A DNA stretch of 64,000 nt from positions 27,633,912 to 27,697,911 of the forward strand of contig CM043865.1 of assembly GCA_023846275.1 (NCBI GenBank). The letters are read 5' to 3'. Positions 51,730 to 62,423 of this stretch are shown in pieces. This DNA comes from Vanilla planifolia. Taxonomy: Eukaryota; Streptophyta; Magnoliopsida; Asparagales; Orchidaceae. A program made the position numbers and the translations under genes. Every line of letters starts with the position of its first letter. Within the stretch, counting starts at the first letter, position 1. Below the pieces are notes generated by a model. That model was not told where the DNA came from, did no database searches, and saw only the letters and a program-made list of their open reading frames with translations.

Positions 51730-54700
51730 TCAGAAAGCATTCCTAGCAGTTCCAAGGTTCCATCCTCTCTCTTTCTCCTTGTGTAGTCTCTTCTGCTGGG
51801 CTGCTTTATCAGCCTTTGAAGCATCAGTTCCAGGCACTCTACGAGACTTCCAACCACTGTTCCCAATAGAAACCCGGAGTTTCTCCCCCACTGCATTTCC
51901 CCTTGTGCTTTGTGGCAATGGTGATCTGATGATGAGCTTCTTTTGGAGACTTCTTCTCAATATACTGGTTATCATCTTCTTGTTGCTTCTTTTTGCTTCC
52001 TGGCTGCAGTTCCTGTCTTCTGATGCATTCCCATTTGTGCTCATCACTTTCAAAGGCAATTGTGATAGAAGATACGGCAATGCTGCTGCTTTTGCTGATG
52101 GAGGTGGGATCAAAGAATCACGCCGGTTTGCCGGAGTCATAGACATTCGACGAGCTTCTTTCTCAAGGAGAGCCCTGCTGGTTGTTCTAAGAAAGTTGTC
52201 TTCAACAATCTCGGGCTTGTTCTCCTTATCCTCCTTTTGTGGGTTAAAAAGTGAGAGCACACCAGCATCTGAAGAGGGGAATGTGCTGTCGAGGACGTTG
52301 CTCTGATCTATAGCACTGTTCTGATCCTTTTCCATGAGAGGCCGGCTTATATATGGAGTGCCGAAATTGAAAGAGCTATTAAGCTCTAGCTGTTTTTGTT
52401 GCTGCTTCTGCTGTTGGTTCTCAGCAATTTTGGAATCAACATGCTGCCTTGCTAGTTTTCTTTCAATAAGCAATTGTGATTCCAACTCCTTCAGCTACAA
52501 AAGATAATATAACTATCATATCACATGTTGGTTCTCATCAATTTTGAATTGAATATAGATCATTCCACTCAAAATGATAATATTTGGAACTGAAGGGCAA
52601 TTAGTAGAAAAAAACCGGAAGCAAGAAAAGCTCCTTTAAGATTTCCCTTTACCTATACAAGTGACTGCACAAGCTGTACTGTTTTGACATGATTCAATAA
52701 GGTCGATTTTTATATCAGCTGCTCCTACTATCTTCCAAGTGCACTTCGTAAACTCTTAAGCTACGATCATAACACACCATTCATTTCAAAGTTGATGTTT
52801 TTCACATGTTATGGAAGCCGTCGTATTGAGTTTTGCTAATTGCCTACAAGGTTCATGTCCACCTCATCCCTTCACCTTTTTGCATGATGGCTATCAAAGC
52901 CCAAGGGAAGCCACCATTATCCTATTTTATCCATGGAGCTAGAATACGAGTTGGTTACAGCTAACACGATATTGCTTGGATGAGAAGATATGAAGGAAGC
53001 TAACTACAAATATAAATACGGCAAAGGGGGAATACGTTATAGGAGGGACTTCTACTTCTTCAGTTCATTCAAAAGAATAACATTTAGAACTTGAGGACAA
53101 TTAGTAAACACTAAAACCTGAAGCAAAAGAGCCTCTTTCAAGATTTCCCTTTACCTAAGAATGTGTTGTTTTGACATGATTTGATAAGAATGATGTTTAT
53201 ATCAGTTATACCTATTATATTTCTTTCAAATGCAGCAAAGATTATGATATGGCAGCCTATAAAGCACTTGGAAAATTAGTAAACACTAAAACCTGAAGCA
53301 AAAGAACCTCTTTCAAGATTTCCCTTTACCTAAGAATGTGTTGTTTTGACATGATTTGATAAGAATGATGTTTATATCAGTTATACCTATTATATTTCTT
53401 TCAAATGCAGCAAAGATTATGATACACTTTATTAATTTAAAATTTTATTTTTTTTCATACTATTATGTGAACCTAAAGTGTTTTAGTAATATGGATCAAT
53501 TTCATGAGTTTTACTAATTGCCCTAGGGTTTGCTTTCACTTTATCCCAAGGGAAGCCACTATCTATCCTAGTTTATGTATGGAGCTATAAGTTTGGAAAA
53601 GACATTATGAAAGAAGCTACCCACAAAAATAAATAACGGGGAGGAGACCTAGTTTTATAATAGGACTTCTACTTCTTCTAGGTATGTCTTTATTCTTTTA
53701 TTTTGTTTCCTATTAAATCTTTCTCATGGAATTTCATGCAAAAGGAATAATTCTAATTATACTTTATTATTTCATAATGGACCTTCTTGTTGCAAGCAGT
53801 TGTAGTTTTTCTTGAACTTGGTGTTTTCCTCTTAACTCTCATGCTTATTAGTATTTGATTCCGTTAGGTTTGAGATATTTTGGCATCAACACACATGGTT
53901 GTATCAAAGCCCATTTTGAAAATGCTTCCTACTAAGAAAAGAAAAGCTTAGTGGAACAAAGCAACAAACTTAGGCCAACTAGTTTTTGATTTTGCAAAGA
54001 ATACAATAATTAAATATCATTTGAGACCATTGATATGTCAACGGAATTTGGAAGGGAATTTGGAAGGATCCAAACTTGAGGCTTCCTATTTGTTAACGTA
54101 GGATTTGAAAAGCTAAAGATATTGTTTACAAGAACATACTAAACTAGCAAGAATCAAATGCTCATTGAAGATGCTAATATATCTAGCTCAAATAAAAGCT
54201 TTGGATTAACTAAACAGTTAAAGGAAGAACAACAACTATCTAATCAAGATTGTTTAAATGATTTAATGACAACATTTTTAGAAGCTAATGACTTGATTAT
54301 TTATGTGACACTTAGGACTAAAGAGGATAGGAAATAATTACCAAGTGATATCTCATTGGTGGAATTATTAATAAAAGGAGCATCTCTTAGTCAGTTTCTA
54401 GTACAATGGTATAAAGATGAATAATCTTATATTAAAAACAGAGTTTTTAGGCTATGTTTAATATCATGATTTTAAAATTTTGATATGTTACTTGGATAAC
54501 AAAAGTGTAAAAAACCAGTTGGTAAAATAAAAGATAACAATAATTGAACATTTGTGGCAATGTAATAAGATAAGAATATTACAATTGTACTCCCTATAAT
54601 ACAATATAATTTAAGAACAAAATGGGCAAAAGTTGACAGACCTATCTTCTAGGATAAAATAGGATGGGTTGTCAAACTAGTAAGAAACAAATGCTCATTA

Positions 54701-57700
54701 AAAATACCACTATATCTAGCTCAAAGAGAAGCTTTAGATTAGTTAAACAATTAATGAAAGAACAATGACCATCTAATAAAGGTTGTTGAATGGTTTAATA
54801 ATAGTTTTTCTGGGAGCTCATTTATTTGATAATTATTACGACACTTATGATTGAAGAGGATAAGGAGTAATCTTTGAGTGATATCATAGAGATGAATTGG
54901 TGATACAAGAAGTAGCTCTTGGTAGTCTTCTAGTGGAATAATATCAGAATGAATATTCATACATCAAAAAAAGAGAGTTTTTTGTCTATATTTAAGATCA
55001 TGACTTCAGCATTTAAGAAGTCTTTTTGGTGACAAAATTGCAAAAACAAAATAAGAAAATCAAAGATGAGTATAGTTTGACATCTATGGTTAGGTTATGA
55101 TATAATAATATCAATACTACTTATAGTACAATATAGTTGGAGGACAAACATGGTGAAAGTCAAAGGGCTTATGATGTTTAGGATTGAAGGAGTCGAGTGG
55201 TTATTGAATATTGTTTAAAGGTGGAATTTGGACAAGCAGTTCTTTATAAGCTTATAGGTGGATAGACATAGAAATGAATTATATCAAAAAGTGTGGCTAT
55301 ATGCAAAATTGCAATTTTAAGATATTAAGCATCACTTGGGGAACAATGCCATGAGGCCTCAGTATAATACAGTCAAAATAGGCAATCTCTCGACATTTGA
55401 TGTTGTCATCATAACAACTAAAGCTAAAAGCTAGGAGATAATTGTTGCCATTGTTCACTTTATTTTGTGTTGGTACTTGTGGAGGAGATGAGACAATCCT
55501 TAACTTTCAGCATTATGTTAACTCTTTTGGGATTGGTATCTCCCAAAATTTTAACTTTATCAATGCCTTCAACATGGTGAATCACAAACATTTTTTTTTC
55601 TTGTCATGTAAGAACAATAGCCACATATCTCTCTTTGTATAGATTTATTTATGTTTACTCAATGAACTTGTACAAAGCTCTTGAAATGATACACATATTG
55701 TCTGTGGATGTAATCAAACAACCCTCCTGTCCTTTGCTATTTGATGTGTTTTTTTACCCTATTGTTCTCTAATTGTAGGTTGAGCATCAAAAAGACTTTC
55801 ACGTTTGATACTTTGATGACAATGTTGTTGAAGATGATGATGCACAATTTGAGATTTACAAGACTACACATCCTTAGATTTTTTATTCAAGAGAAAAAGA
55901 GTAGAGGAAAGCTTTGATCATGGAAAACATTCACTTTTACAAATACTATATTGACAAAAAAAAGTTACTAATTGGTTTTCTCAAAAGTTAAGAAATTGTA
56001 AGGCATATTCTCTTATGCACTTAATGAAGATAATGATGTAGAAAATGAATTACCTTAAGAAAACATCACAAGATGACAAAGATAGTTTCATCATGGTACT
56101 CAATTTTGGATAAAAAAAAGTGCCTTATGAAAGATAAAGGAATTTGCGATGCATCCTTTGTAAAAATGTTAAAATTGTAATCAAAGTCTTTTTGATTAAA
56201 ATAAAAAACTTTGTGAAACAATAACCAATTGCAAAAATTTACATGAATTAGTTATATAATTTGTTGGATGTTGTTATTTCAATAGTCTTCTTCTACCAAT
56301 AGTTTCTTCTACCACATCAAAGTAAAAAAACTGATAGATACTATCTTATCGTATAAAAAGGATAAGCAAGTGTACTTTTTCTTGTAGATTTTTATGGAGT
56401 AAATCTTTTGCCTTGTTCTTGGATTCTAGGGAACAAATCGTCTCTTCCATTTTCTTTATTTGGAAATCTTTGTACTTGATTTCTTGCTTGGCCTTTTCAA
56501 CCTGAGGAATTTACCACAAAATAATTGAAGTAATAAAGAGATTGACATAAATTCATCACTTTTTTTGGGATAGTATAGCCTTTTAAAATCTCTTCTGAAA
56601 GAGGCATCTTACCATTTGCTTATTTTTGAAAACTTCTAAATTGTCAAATTGCTTCTTGGCAAGTCCAAGTTCAATTCCTCTCACCCTGGTAGCAAAATTT
56701 AGAGAACATAGAGTCTCACTTACATCATTTTCACAAGGACTAATCTGCACAAACATCAATGTCTTTGAATCTCCACCTAGAAGACTCATACCAAGTTACC
56801 AATTCTTAAGTCAAGAAAAAGAAATTATATTACTTTATATTGAGAAAACAAAAAGCTTGATAAAAAAATACCTAGAGAGTCTTGTAGTAGATGCGTAAGC
56901 TTCGAGTTCCTAAACATTCCAAGATGAAGTTTGGATTTCAAAAAAATTAAAATCTATTCCATCAATTCTATTGCTTTTAATAAGTTCTAACTGCCAACCT
57001 GAAGGGAATGTGAGGACTTTTGTTTGCAAGTGCAGATATCACGTCACCTAGAGCGGCTAGTGATTTGTTAATGCTTTGAGCCTCCTTTAGTCGCTCTCCT
57101 TGAGCATCAGTTTTTGCTATCCTTTCACTTCCAGCTAGGTCAATGAGCCACAATTTACTTCTTGTACACTCGCCACTCATCAAATTAGCACCTCTTACCA
57201 TTACACAATGAATACTGAATAAAAAGATGGTATAGTTTTAGAATAGATGATTCCAACAAAATCTTAATCAAAAGAGTAAAATATTGACCAGTGTGATCGA
57301 CTGCTATGTTCGTTTGCATTGGTGGAGCCAGTAGATCTTGCTTTGCTTCCTGCTTGTAAAACCTCCCATGCCTCAACCAAGTTGTTAACATGTGCTTCAA
57401 CAAGACCTGGGACATGATGCAGTCCTTCTGATGCTTTCCTTACTTCTAATCTACACATTTGAAATACCATTAGAACGTCCATTTTAATGGGATAAAACTT
57501 AAATTTGTCTTGTAAGTTTATTTCATAAAACTTTTGCATAATGTACCTCTTTGTAGTAACTCCAGGTTGATTTCCTGAAAGGAGCAAATCATGTATTTGC
57601 TCATTATATACCTCTAAAACACTTACAGAAATTTCATATTGAAAGAGTCCTTGTCTTTCTCTTACAACTCGAAAGAGCTCTTCAAGTGTCCTATAGTTAA

Positions 57701-60127
57701 CTCCACGAGCTTCTTTGGTTCCCTCCATTGTGAAGGTCTTTCCGGTTCCAGTTTGCCCATAAGCAAAAATGCAAACATTGTATCCATCCAACACTGAAGT
57801 TGAAAGATGTGAAGTTTTTTCAAAAACCTTTTCTGCCCAAAGTAAAATAGCATTAGTTATACTATTAACAAGATTTCATTGGAAAAATACTTCAATAGAA
57901 AGGTATATTTCCATAGAATACCTTGATCTTCATCAGGACAAAAAACAGCATCAAATTTAAACATCTTCTTTGGTGCTCCATTTGCTTTTACAACAAGCTC
58001 ACCATCTTTTGCAAGCTCAAAGTCTAGAGCCATCTCATCTCCTTTACCAATTTCTTCTACACTAAGAGGCCTGCAACGACAAAATACCCTGATGTTTCCT
58101 GCAAGAATATTGTACCCTTGAATAAGTAAAAAGTTTTCATTATTTTCTCCAACAAGTGTTTTATCTAGTTTGAAAAATTGGGCTAACCTTTGATTTCAAT
58201 CATTCTATTATACAATTCCTTTCTTTCCTTGGACTCTTCAATGAATTTCAACTTTAGACATTGGTACTCATTAACAAGATTAATGTTACTACCCACTGTC
58301 AAAAGATAATTAGGACAATATCAAAGGCAAAAATATGAAGAGGAACAGTGAGCAAAACAGAAAATATATGCATTCTTACTTTTAGATATAATGCTATTTG
58401 TCATGATGGCCATATCCGCAAGGCACTTTTTATATTCCAATGCCTCTTTTGTCAATTTTGAATGCTCTAGCTTCATCATCTATGAAGATCAAGAGTGCAG
58501 AAGTATACATAACATGTTATCCATTGCAGTCTATTGAAGACACTAATAAGAAGATGCAGAATACCTTAAATTTTTCACTTAAATCTCCCAGACATTGACA
58601 CCACTTGCTCTTCTCCTTCACCTGCCCCTCCACAGCAAAAGCTTCCCAACAAAAAGAAACTTATGATAACATGATTATCTCTTTTACAAAGCTTATTGAA
58701 GTAAATTTTGATACCTAAAGAGCCAACATGCATAGATTTTCGCATTAGTTCCATCTGAAGCTCCTGTAGTGATGTCCAGGCTTCATGAAATTCCTGGCTT
58801 TTGAGTTCATTCTCACGTTTAGCACTTTCTAGAGCTGTTCTCATTTCTGATTGTTCCTTACTGAGCAAATCACAATGTCTTCTCAACTTCTTACAGTTGC
58901 AACAGTTTTCCTGTAGTATTTGATCGCAAGGTCCACGAAAACCAACATAAATAACAAGGCCACCGAATACCATTGTATCATTGGGATAAAAATTTTGGTT
59001 TCATACCAACCATTGTTATCGTTTCTTCTTTGCTTCTCGATAAGAACTTCATATCATCATCCAGATCCTTCTCGGATTTCTTACCTGCTGACCACAAATG
59101 AGTTGTTTATGCTGTGACAGTACTAAACACTACCGAAATGTCAAAAACTAACAGAGCTATGAAATTGGATAAGAGGAGAAAAACCAGAAGCACGACCTTT
59201 TCTTATTGAAATACCGCACACTATAGGTTTTCCAACAATTCCCTTGAAACTTATTGATATACCATTTGGTCCGCTGACCAAAGCTTCCAAATTTGAAAGT
59301 ATGAGAGGTTTATTTGGGCCAACCGTTGCATATATGTCAAGATTGGACACAGTCTGCAGAAACATTGATTACCTTATAAAGAGGACAATGCTGAATGAAG
59401 CCGAGAGAAGATTTCAGCAGACGTTCTCACCTTTTCATTTTGGATATAAACATCAAATATCCTCATTCCAGGGGGTCCATCAGTAAATACAATCTCTGCA
59501 AGATGGAGATCAATAAGGTAATCCCCTTCATCCGTATTGGGAAATCGATAAGAGAAGTCCCCAAACCGAGCAGATTGGTACAAAGTACACTCTCTGCCAT
59601 CTCCGATTTGAACATCAGTGCAAATGATGTCCCCGTCAATGTAGTATTTATCTTTCTCAAAAATCTTAGTAGCACAGATCATTAGGTCATCTGCACCTCC
59701 TGCATTTATGCTTAAGACTGTATCTTGAATCTCCAGAACCCGTGGAAGCTTGAGAGCAGCTTCCAAATTGCTGATTCCCTTGGGCAACTGATTACCAGGA
59801 GCTACTTCTTGCTTGTCAAATGTTGATCCCATATGATACTTCGTACCCTCCTTGAAGACCTCATCAAAGTTTTCAACGTTTGAGAGATCGATATTCTTTC
59901 TTGTCCGGCAAACAGGTAAGTTCTGTATCTTATCGTTTGGAACTTCTGGCGAACAGCTGGTGGGCATGCTGAGATCTGAAAATGTCACAGAGAGCCCACG
60001 CCGGGTGTAACCTTCAGGATGAAAGATCACATCAATCAATATAAAAGAGGGACGATAAGATCCAAGAATATGCACGCAATGTGATACGACGATCCCGATT
60101 TATGGAATTACCAGTTGAATCTTCCAT
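51730..60127 (-). CDS. Malectin-domain kinesin-14 (MDKIN type)
   Basis: Sixteen coding exons (minus): 60127-60112, 60011-59431, 59353-59197, 59084-59011, 58910-58715, 58641-58565, 58479-58380, 58295-58188, 58098-57922, 57832-57547, 57450-57289, 57214-56999, 56909-56872, 56776-56613, 56501-56376 and 52494-51730. Total 3243 nt, about 1080 aa, in phase throughout. Domains in order: a malectin-like sugar-binding fold (about 85-250; [43 protein letters not shown]), coiled coil (about 255-430), kinesin neck and motor starting [10 protein letters not shown] (438), P-loop GQTGTGKT (521-528), switch I NEHSSRSH (637-644), switch II DLAGSE (670-675), and a Ser/Lys-rich tail (827-1080). The neck N-terminal to the motor marks kinesin-14, whose members are typically minus-end directed. 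Exon 3 has two in-phase donors 12 bases apart (59197 or 59185). Arabidopsis homologues are reported in pollen and seed development. The start in a 16-nt first coding exon is inferred. Confidence 0.93.
52590..53690. repeat. Tandem duplication (about 500 bp) in kinesin intron 15
   Basis: Unit A (about 52590-53060) and unit B (about 53100-53690) align co-linearly. Shared landmarks are AAGATTTCCCTTTACCTA, TTTTGACATGATT, 'GAGTTTTnCTAATTGCC', CCCAAGGGAAGCCAC and GGACTTCTACTTCTTC. Identity is roughly 70-75% by eye. Unit B contains the much younger 149 bp duplication. Confidence 0.8.
53101..53424. repeat. Near-identical 149 bp direct duplication
   Basis: 53101-53249 and 53276-53424 are both 149 bases, from TTAGTAAACACTAAAACCTG to GATTATGATA, separated by 26 bases. 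I see a single difference (GAGCC against GAACC). This is a recent duplication nested in the older one. Confidence 0.93.
54130..55030. repeat. Second diverged direct duplication in kinesin intron 15
   Basis: About 54130-54490 and 54665-55030 share AAACTAG, AAATGCTCATT, ATATCTAGCTCAAA, 'GAAGAACAA', AAGAGGATA and 'AGAGTTTTT' in order, about 540 bases apart. The first copy has longer open stretches (for example [19 protein letters not shown] on the + strand), hinting at a decayed coding ancestor I cannot name. It may be part of a retroelement. Confidence 0.7.
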
Positions 60128-60145
60128 TTTTAGTCTTCTCTTTGC

Positions 60146-60321
60146 CTGATCGCGCGAAATGGCACTCCACGTCCGAGGGAATCCAATCTAAAGAATCGCA
60201 ACAACTCCATCTTCTTTAAAAGCCCGCCATATAACAGAATCGAAGGAGAACCATGATGAAAGCATTCACCTTACAAACCAATTTTTGGTGAAAAACAGCA
60301 GAAGGCAAGCAGAGAACTTAC
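60146..60321 (-). other. 5'-UTR intron of the kinesin gene
   Basis: Donor AAACG|GTAAG (exon end 60322) and acceptor GATCAG|GC (exon start 60145), lying 18 bases upstream of the ATG at 60127. The sequence from 60322 to about 60600 is leader-like with CT/GA tracts. A 66-codon frame at 60565-60365 lies in this leader and could act as an upstream ORF if transcribed. Confidence 0.55.
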
Positions 60322-60599
60322 CGTTTTTCCTATTCGGTCAATTTCTCCAAGCCCAAGGAAGAAGTTAAAGCACGTGCTGTAAGAATATAAGCTCCTGGAT
60401 GGGGGGAAAGAGGTTTAAAAGAAAGAAGGAAGCAAAGCTGGCTGCTGCCCGGATCTTTGAGAGCGAGAGAGAGGAATGACGATAGAAAAGAAAAGAGAGA
60501 CGACCGTTGGTATTTCGAACTTTTGAACGAGATAACCTCCTGTGGTGAGCGCTGTTACGGGCCAAAATCTACGCTGCAGATATCGATTTAAGCGAAGCC

Positions 60600-62330
60600 G
60601 GCAGTCCCTGGATTGTAACGGATGGTCGTTTGCAAATGGTAGAACAAATTTGTGGCCGTCTGATCGTTGTCTTTTGTTTTGACGATTCGATTACCTTCGA
60701 TTTTTTTTTTCATTCTTATCATTAAAGGTATGCTTTTAGAAATCTTTTCTTATAAATTTCTTCATTTGCTTAGTAAATTTTAACATAAATTTCTTCATTT
60801 CCATCATTTTTGTCAATACTAAATTCTCTATTTTTTATTCTAACAAATTTAAAATATATTTACATTTTTCATCAATATTATATATTACATATCATTAAAA
60901 AAATAAATTAACTTTTCTTAAATAAAATTATCAATTTACATCACCTATAATAATAAAACATTAACGTAATTGTTATTGTGACATAATTTTGAAAACTCAT
61001 CAAATAATTTTGACAACCATATTAAAGATGATCATATTGATACTATTAAGTTTAAAATCATCAAATATTATACTCTTAAGATATATAAGAAGATACATAA
61101 CTATTATTGTAAAATAAGAAACACTATCATTTTAGATTTTAGTATGGTGTAATTTCAAAGGGATCTCAACAAATATTAAAATAAGCTAAATGCAATATCT
61201 TGATGTTATTATTTATATGATATATTTTTTTCATATGATAAGTTGAGCATTAATTTATCAAATCAAAAGATAACACCCTCTAATCAACTTAAAATCATTC
61301 TCATAAACATTATTATAATATATTGACAGTTATTCTTTTCATATCTATTGACAATATTTCTATCTAATAGCTCTCCTATATTAATCATAAATTTGTATAA
61401 ATGCTAACAAATATTACAATACTTTATCACTTGATAATATATATATCTTTTTTTCCCCCAAAATATGATTTTTTAAAAAATTAACAAAAAAAAAAATTCA
61501 AGGCCCTCGAAGAGACTAAAATCAAGAAACAAACTTTTATAAAGATAACACAATTGAGGCATTCCTTTCGCAATAAGTTCTATTAAATTGCTTCGCCATC
61601 CTCCCTTACCTCTTATGAATAAACATCTATAAAAACATTGACATTGATTTTCCCATGTTCATAAAAAACTAGTTTTTCTTTGCTTGATGCCTTTCAATTT
61701 CTTTTTTGATTTGTAACTCACTATTTTTCATATTCAAAATATAATTTTCTTGAAATTTGTCGATTTGTGTTACGAGCTTGTATTGAATTTGAAATAGATA
61801 AAAACGATGATGAGTGAAATGTAAATCCAAAAGAGCTTTTTAAGATATGATAATTGAAAATAAATTTTATAATAATTTATTCAAATTATATTATATTTCA
61901 TATTATAATAATTTACATCATTTAATATTTCATCAATCAATATCAACTCGGGTCTCAAATCATGTTTTTAAAACAAATTCTTTAGTACTAATGGTGGAAT
62001 CTATGTTGATAAATTGTATTTTTTTTCAATAATATTTTTTTCATTAATTATTATTGGATTAGTAATTCTTTATTAACATATAACACAATTTTGTATTATT
62101 AATTTTCAGGGCACAATGGATTTCCTTATGTTGGTTAAATTCGTGTAAATGTGTCACCCGTCACCCTAAATAGGAATATAACACGACGAGCGAGCATCGA
62201 TTGCATCGCACCGATCCGGGCCCGACAACGGCGCTTGTCAAGTGCGGAAGGCGGGTGCTTTTGTCCTCTCGGTCTTTCCGTCCGACTCCCGCTTCTCCTT
62301 CGAGCCGTAGGATTCTCCGCCCCCGGTCTG
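60600..62330. other. Divergent intergenic region, AT-rich core
   Basis: Lies between the kinesin (leftward) and the right-edge gene (rightward). 60700-62150 is strongly AT-rich with no gene. 62150-62330 is GC-rich and forms the promoter-proximal part of the rightward gene. Confidence 0.6.
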
Positions 62331-62337
62331 TATAAAT
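62331..62337 (+). promoter_or_regulatory. TATA box of the right-edge gene
   Basis: TATAAAT stands alone in a GC-rich stretch, 93 bases upstream of the ATG at 62424. This places the transcription start near 62362-62366 and the leader at about 60 bases. Confidence 0.65.
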
Positions 62338-62423
62338 CTCATATTGGAAGGTTGTTCTGTTTTCATTCGTTATATCCTTCTCTCTGCATAGAGTTCCAGA
62401 TCTTGAGTTTTTCTTCCTCAGGA

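Noticed and set aside
51560-52306. 248-codon open frame on the + strand
   Set aside because: It is antisense to the last kinesin exon, whose Ser/Lys/Gln-rich codons leave the opposite strand open. The minus strand continues the conserved kinesin in phase.
53880-53930. Possible retroelement primer-binding site (GGTTGTATCAAAGCCC)
   Set aside because: The match to the copia-type primer site is partial and no paired terminal repeats with defined ends could be located around it.
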